Source of the DNA: CAIYPH01 sp043744375
GTDB lineage: Bacteria; Pseudomonadota; Alphaproteobacteria; Acetobacterales; Acetobacteraceae
Assembly: GCA_043744375.1 (NCBI GenBank)
Contig: JAYTUU010000051.1
Span: forward strand, 1-8,360
Direction of reading: 5' to 3'
DNA: 8,360 nt
The notes below the pieces were generated by a model. The model was not told the origin of the DNA, made no database searches, and saw nothing but the letters and a program-made list of their open reading frames with translations. The first letter of the stretch is position 1. Every line of letters starts with the position of its first letter. Below, piece by piece: positions 6,119 through 8,360 of the stretch. The position numbers were made by a program, and so were the translations under genes.

Positions 6119-7312
6119 ATGTCCCGCCCATTCGACGGCGTCCGCATCCTGGATTTCACCCAGGTCCTCGCCGGCCCCTACGCCACCTACCAACTCGCCC
6201 TCCTCGGCGCCGAGGTTATCAAGGTCGAGCGGCGCGAAGGCGAAGACATGCGCCGCACCCCGCTCTCCCGCGAATGGGCCGAACGCGGCATGGCCTCCGG
6301 CTGGATGGCCGTCAATGGCAACAAACGCAGCCTCACCCTCGACCTCCAGAAACCCGAAGCCCGCGACATCATCCGCCGCATGGCCGGCCTCGCCGACGTC
6401 GTCGTCGAAAACTTCCGGCCAGGGGTCATGGACCGCCTCGGCCTCGGCTACGAAGACCTCTCGAAGATCAACCCGAAACTGATCTGGTGTTCGATCAGCG
6501 GCTACGGCCAAACCGGCCCCGACCGCCTCGAAGCCGGCTACGACGGCAAAATCCAGGCGATGTCCGGCATCATGTCCATCACCGGCCACGAGGAAATGGG
6601 CCCCACCCGCGCCGGTTTCGCGGTCTGCGACATCCTCACCGGCATGACCGCCTCCTTCGCCATTTCCTCCGCCCTCTTCCAACGCACCCATACCGGACGC
6701 GGCCAGATGGTCGACGTCTCCATGCTCGAAGCCACCCTGGCCTTCCTCTCCGGCCAGGTCGCCGACTACACCGTCACCGGCCACAAACAACTCCAATCCG
6801 GCAACCAGGCCGTCAGCCGCCGCCCCACCGCCAACCTCTTCAAAGCCCGCGACGGCCACATCCTGCTCGCCGTCAACAGCGAAAAACAATATCGCTGCCT
6901 GCTGGAAGCCCTCGGCCGCGCCGACACCTTCGAAGACCCCCGCTTCGCCGACTGGTTCCTCCGTCAGCAAAACGAACCCGCCCTGCGCGCCATCATCGAC
7001 GAAGCCCTCGCCGCCGACGACGCCAAGAACTGGGAAACCCGCCTCAACGCCGCCGGCGCCCCCTGCGCCAGCATCTGGCGCGTCGAAGAAGTCATCGAAC
7101 ATCGCCAAATCGTCGCCCGCGGCGCCCTCCAAACCGTCGACAGCCCCTTCGGCCCCCTGCGCTTCATGGGCAGCGGATTCCAACTCGCCCACGGCACCGG
7201 CAAACTCGACACCATCGCCCCCGCCCTCGGCGCCCATACCGCCGACGTGCTCGCCGAATTCGGCTACACCACCGACGAAATCACAACGTTACGGGACGCG
7301 GAAGTTATCTGA
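6119..7312 (+). CDS. Class III CoA-transferase (CaiB/BaiF family)
   Basis: A 397-residue enzyme that moves CoA between carboxylic acids, such as formyl-CoA:oxalate, carnitine or succinyl-CoA:acid pairs. Family marks are GVRILDFTQVLAGPYAT near the N-terminus, GAEVIKVE (30-37), NGNKRSLTLDL (66-76), VVENFRPGVMDRLGLGY (95-111), SISGYGQTGP (125-134) and the TGRGQMVDVSMLEA segment (192-205). The catalytic aspartate is D171 in FAVCDILTG, at the usual position. Length is normal. The start has GGAAG just upstream, overlapping the end of the preceding gene's stop, with 14 bases between genes, so the two are surely co-transcribed. It would activate or de-activate the acid processed by the operon. No acyl-CoA dehydrogenase or hydratase follows, so later steps are encoded elsewhere. 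The acid and the CoA donor cannot be named from sequence. Confidence 0.92.
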   Translation: MSRPFDGVRILDFTQVLAGPYATYQLALLGAEVIKVERREGEDMRRTPLSREWAERGMASGWMAVNGNKRSLTLDLQKPEARDIIRRMAGLADVVVENFRPGVMDRLGLGYEDLSKINPKLIWCSISGYGQTGPDRLEAGYDGKIQAMSGIMSITGHEEMGPTRAGFAVCDILTGMTASFAISSALFQRTHTGRGQMVDVSMLEATLAFLSGQVADYTVTGHKQLQSGNQAVSRRPTANLFKARDGHILLAVNSEKQYRCLLEALGRADTFEDPRFADWFLRQQNEPALRAIIDEALAADDAKNWETRLNAAGAPCASIWRVEEVIEHRQIVARGALQTVDSPFGPLRFMGSGFQLAHGTGKLDTIAPALGAHTADVLAEFGYTTDEITTLRDAEVI

Positions 7313-7328
7313 AGCGCGCCTCCGGCGG

Positions 7329-7349
7329 CAAAGGGCCGGAGGCCCTTTG
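7329..7349 (+). terminator. Hairpin, probable terminator for the plus-strand operon
   Basis: A perfect 9-bp stem, CAAAGGGCC (7329-7337) and GGCCCTTTG (7341-7349), closes on a GGA loop 16 bases after the CoA-transferase stop. No U-tract follows. Position and stem strength suggest termination, as at the left copy. Confidence 0.5.
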
Positions 7350-7503
7350 ATCCCGTTACTGCTCGCGGCTGGATCAACGTCCTTCGGTTTGATCAAACGA
7401 TTTCGCGAGTCTCCCCGGCGAAGCCAAGAACCATCGCGACGCCCGGCTCGTTGTTGAAGTTCGGTGTGGATTGCCTGCGGCGCCAGCAAGGATGGGGTTC
7501 AAA

Positions 7504-7516
7504 GGGCCCCCGGCCC
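7504..7516 (-). terminator. Short hairpin, possible terminator for the molybdoenzyme gene
   Basis: GGGCC (7504-7508) and GGCCC (7512-7516) pair around a CCC loop, 16 bases beyond the stop of the minus-strand gene. It is the diverged partner of the 7329-7349 hairpin. It has no U-tract and the stem is short. Confidence 0.3.
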
Positions 7517-7532
7517 CCAGCCGCCGGAGGCT

Positions 7533-8360
7533 TCACTTCCTTGCTACGAACTCCGGCACATCAAACGCCCGCACCCGCGGCGCCTCGCCTTCGAAGGCCG
7601 TGACATCGACCAGGCATGTCTGTGCCACGCATCCCTGCGAGAGCGTGGACGCCCCGATATCCAGTGTCAGCACGTTCGGATTGCCATGCCGCTCCGGCTT
7701 CCCCGCCACCGGATCGGGATCGAACCAGGATCCAGTGGACAGCCGCACCACCCCCGGCCGGATATCGGTCGTAACGCGCAGCCCCGCCAGCGTGGCGCCG
7801 CGCTCGTTGAACACCCGCACCACCGCGCCGTCCACGAGGCCGCGCGCCGCGGCGTCATCGGGATGCATGCTGATCGGCTGCCGCCCGGCAACTTTCCCCG
7901 CCGCGCTCCACGGGCTCGGATCAAGCTGGCTGTGCAACCGCCGATCCGGCTGATCGGACAGCATATGCAACGGATATGTCCCGGTCGCGCCCAGCCACTC
8001 CGCCGGCTCGAACCAGGCCGGATAGCCTGGGCAATCCTCCAGCCCAAAGCCCGCGATCCGCTCCGAGAAAATCTCGATCCGCCCTGACGGAGTCTTCAAC
8101 GGATGCGCCACGGGGTCGTTGCGGAACGCCTCGAACATGATCGCCGGCGGCGTGCCGCCCTCGATCTCCACCACCCCCTGCTGCCAGAACGAGTCGAACT
8201 CCGGCAGCGTCACCCCCGAACGCCGCGCGCTGGCGCGGCTCTGGTCGTAGAGCACGCGCAGCCAGTCCCGCGCGCTGCGCCCTTCCGTGTAGGCCTCGGT
8301 CGTCCCCATGCGCTCCGCCAGCCCGCAGAAGATCGCAAAATCATCGCGCGCCTCCCCGGC
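7533..8360 (-). CDS. BisC/TorZ/DMSO-reductase-family molybdoenzyme, C-terminal part (cut by window edge)
   Basis: The reading frame stays open from the TGA at 7535-7533 to the window edge, showing the last 275 residues; the Met at 8309 is internal, since EARDDFAIFCGLAERMG reads through it. Enzymes of this family carry bis-molybdopterin guanine dinucleotide and reduce S- or N-oxides such as DMSO, TMAO, biotin sulfoxide or methionine sulfoxide. The visible part includes the end of the catalytic region (TPSGRIEIFSE), then the C-terminal dinucleotide-binding domain, with LHMLSDQPDRRLHSQLD, HPDDAAARGLVDG, the GSWFDPD segment and RHGNPNVLTLDIGAS followed by QGCVAQT. These match the BisC/TorA group better than formate dehydrogenases or nitrate reductases. 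Any signal peptide and the metal-binding residue lie outside the window. It converges on the CoA-transferase gene and is probably unrelated to the island. Confidence 0.88.
   Translation of the reverse strand, partial: AGEARDDFAIFCGLAERMGTTEAYTEGRSARDWLRVLYDQSRASARRSGVTLPEFDSFWQQGVVEIEGGTPPAIMFEAFRNDPVAHPLKTPSGRIEIFSERIAGFGLEDCPGYPAWFEPAEWLGATGTYPLHMLSDQPDRRLHSQLDPSPWSAAGKVAGRQPISMHPDDAAARGLVDGAVVRVFNERGATLAGLRVTTDIRPGVVRLSTGSWFDPDPVAGKPERHGNPNVLTLDIGASTLSQGCVAQTCLVDVTAFEGEAPRVRAFDVPEFVARK

Larger units (their letters stand above)
7312..7532. repeat. Palindromic intergenic repeat, right copy
   Basis: The spacer between two convergent genes is filled by a second copy of the element at 232-460. 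Its left part, 7312-7389, is the inverted match (74/78) of 383-460, and 7336-7374 matches 232-270 directly (33/39). Its right part (about 7479-7531, including GTTCAAAGGGCCC and AGCCGCCGGAGGC) is a diverged inverted copy of its own left part, so this copy too is a long imperfect palindrome. It touches the last base of the CoA-transferase stop codon and ends next to the molybdoenzyme stop codon. Confidence 0.75.

Noticed and set aside
5999..7237. A 412-codon minus-strand open frame, and a 438-codon plus-strand frame at 6034-7350
   Set aside because: Both overlap the CoA-transferase, which has clear family motifs and a ribosome site. Their products are Gly/Ala/Val- or Arg/Pro-rich without domains.
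232..7532. CRISPR array or composite transposon
   Set aside because: There are only two repeat copies far apart, with no regular spacers, and only one transposase fragment, at one side; no second IS copy is visible on the right.

Overview
The window is GC-rich, with dense gene packing, short intergenic gaps and Shine-Dalgarno-led starts, as in a high-GC proteobacterium. Alphaproteobacteria, perhaps Acetobacteraceae or other Rhodospirillales, is my best guess. It rests on the gene types and on the AAAGGGCC-nnn-GGCCCTTT hairpin repeats, not on a marker gene, so the assignment is tentative.

Layout. (1) 1-147, minus: the N-terminal 49 codons of an ISAs1-type transposase, cut by the window edge; the IS end probably lies near 231. 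(2) 232-460: a palindromic intergenic repeat that appears to be truncated by the IS. (3) 3775 down to 532, minus: a tight three-gene operon of zinc alcohol dehydrogenase, enolase-superfamily dehydratase/racemase and 3-hydroxyisobutyrate-dehydrogenase-like reductase. (4) 3776-3955: a 180-bp divergent control region. (5) 3956 to 7312, plus: a second tight three-gene operon of Rieske non-heme iron oxygenase, a PrdB/GrdB-like protein with cysteine in place of selenocysteine, and a class III (CaiB/BaiF) CoA-transferase. (6) 7312-7532: a second copy of the palindromic repeat between convergent genes. (7) 7533 to beyond 8360, minus: the C-terminal part of a BisC/TorZ/DMSO-reductase-family molybdoenzyme.

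The two divergent operons look like one catabolic island for a small organic acid or amine. The Rieske oxygenase has features of the quaternary-amine demethylating type (Glu at the bridging position, a C-terminal PGP motif). A demethylation would release formaldehyde, which the class III-like alcohol dehydrogenase might handle. The CoA-transferase would activate a carboxylate. The dehydratase and beta-hydroxyacid dehydrogenase would process a hydroxy acid. The PrdB-like protein is the odd member: its relatives are selenoproteins of anaerobic Stickland metabolism, yet here it sits between an O2-dependent oxygenase and a CoA-transferase. The pathway and substrate cannot be read from the sequence. 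No transporter, regulator, ferredoxin or oxygenase reductase is present in the window.

The six-gene island is flanked by two copies of a long palindromic repeat, which share a 78-bp inverted match (74/78) about 6.9 kb apart. The plus strand is also persistently C-rich from about 1070 to 7300 whichever strand encodes the gene, so minus-strand genes favour G-ending codons and plus-strand genes C-ending codons.
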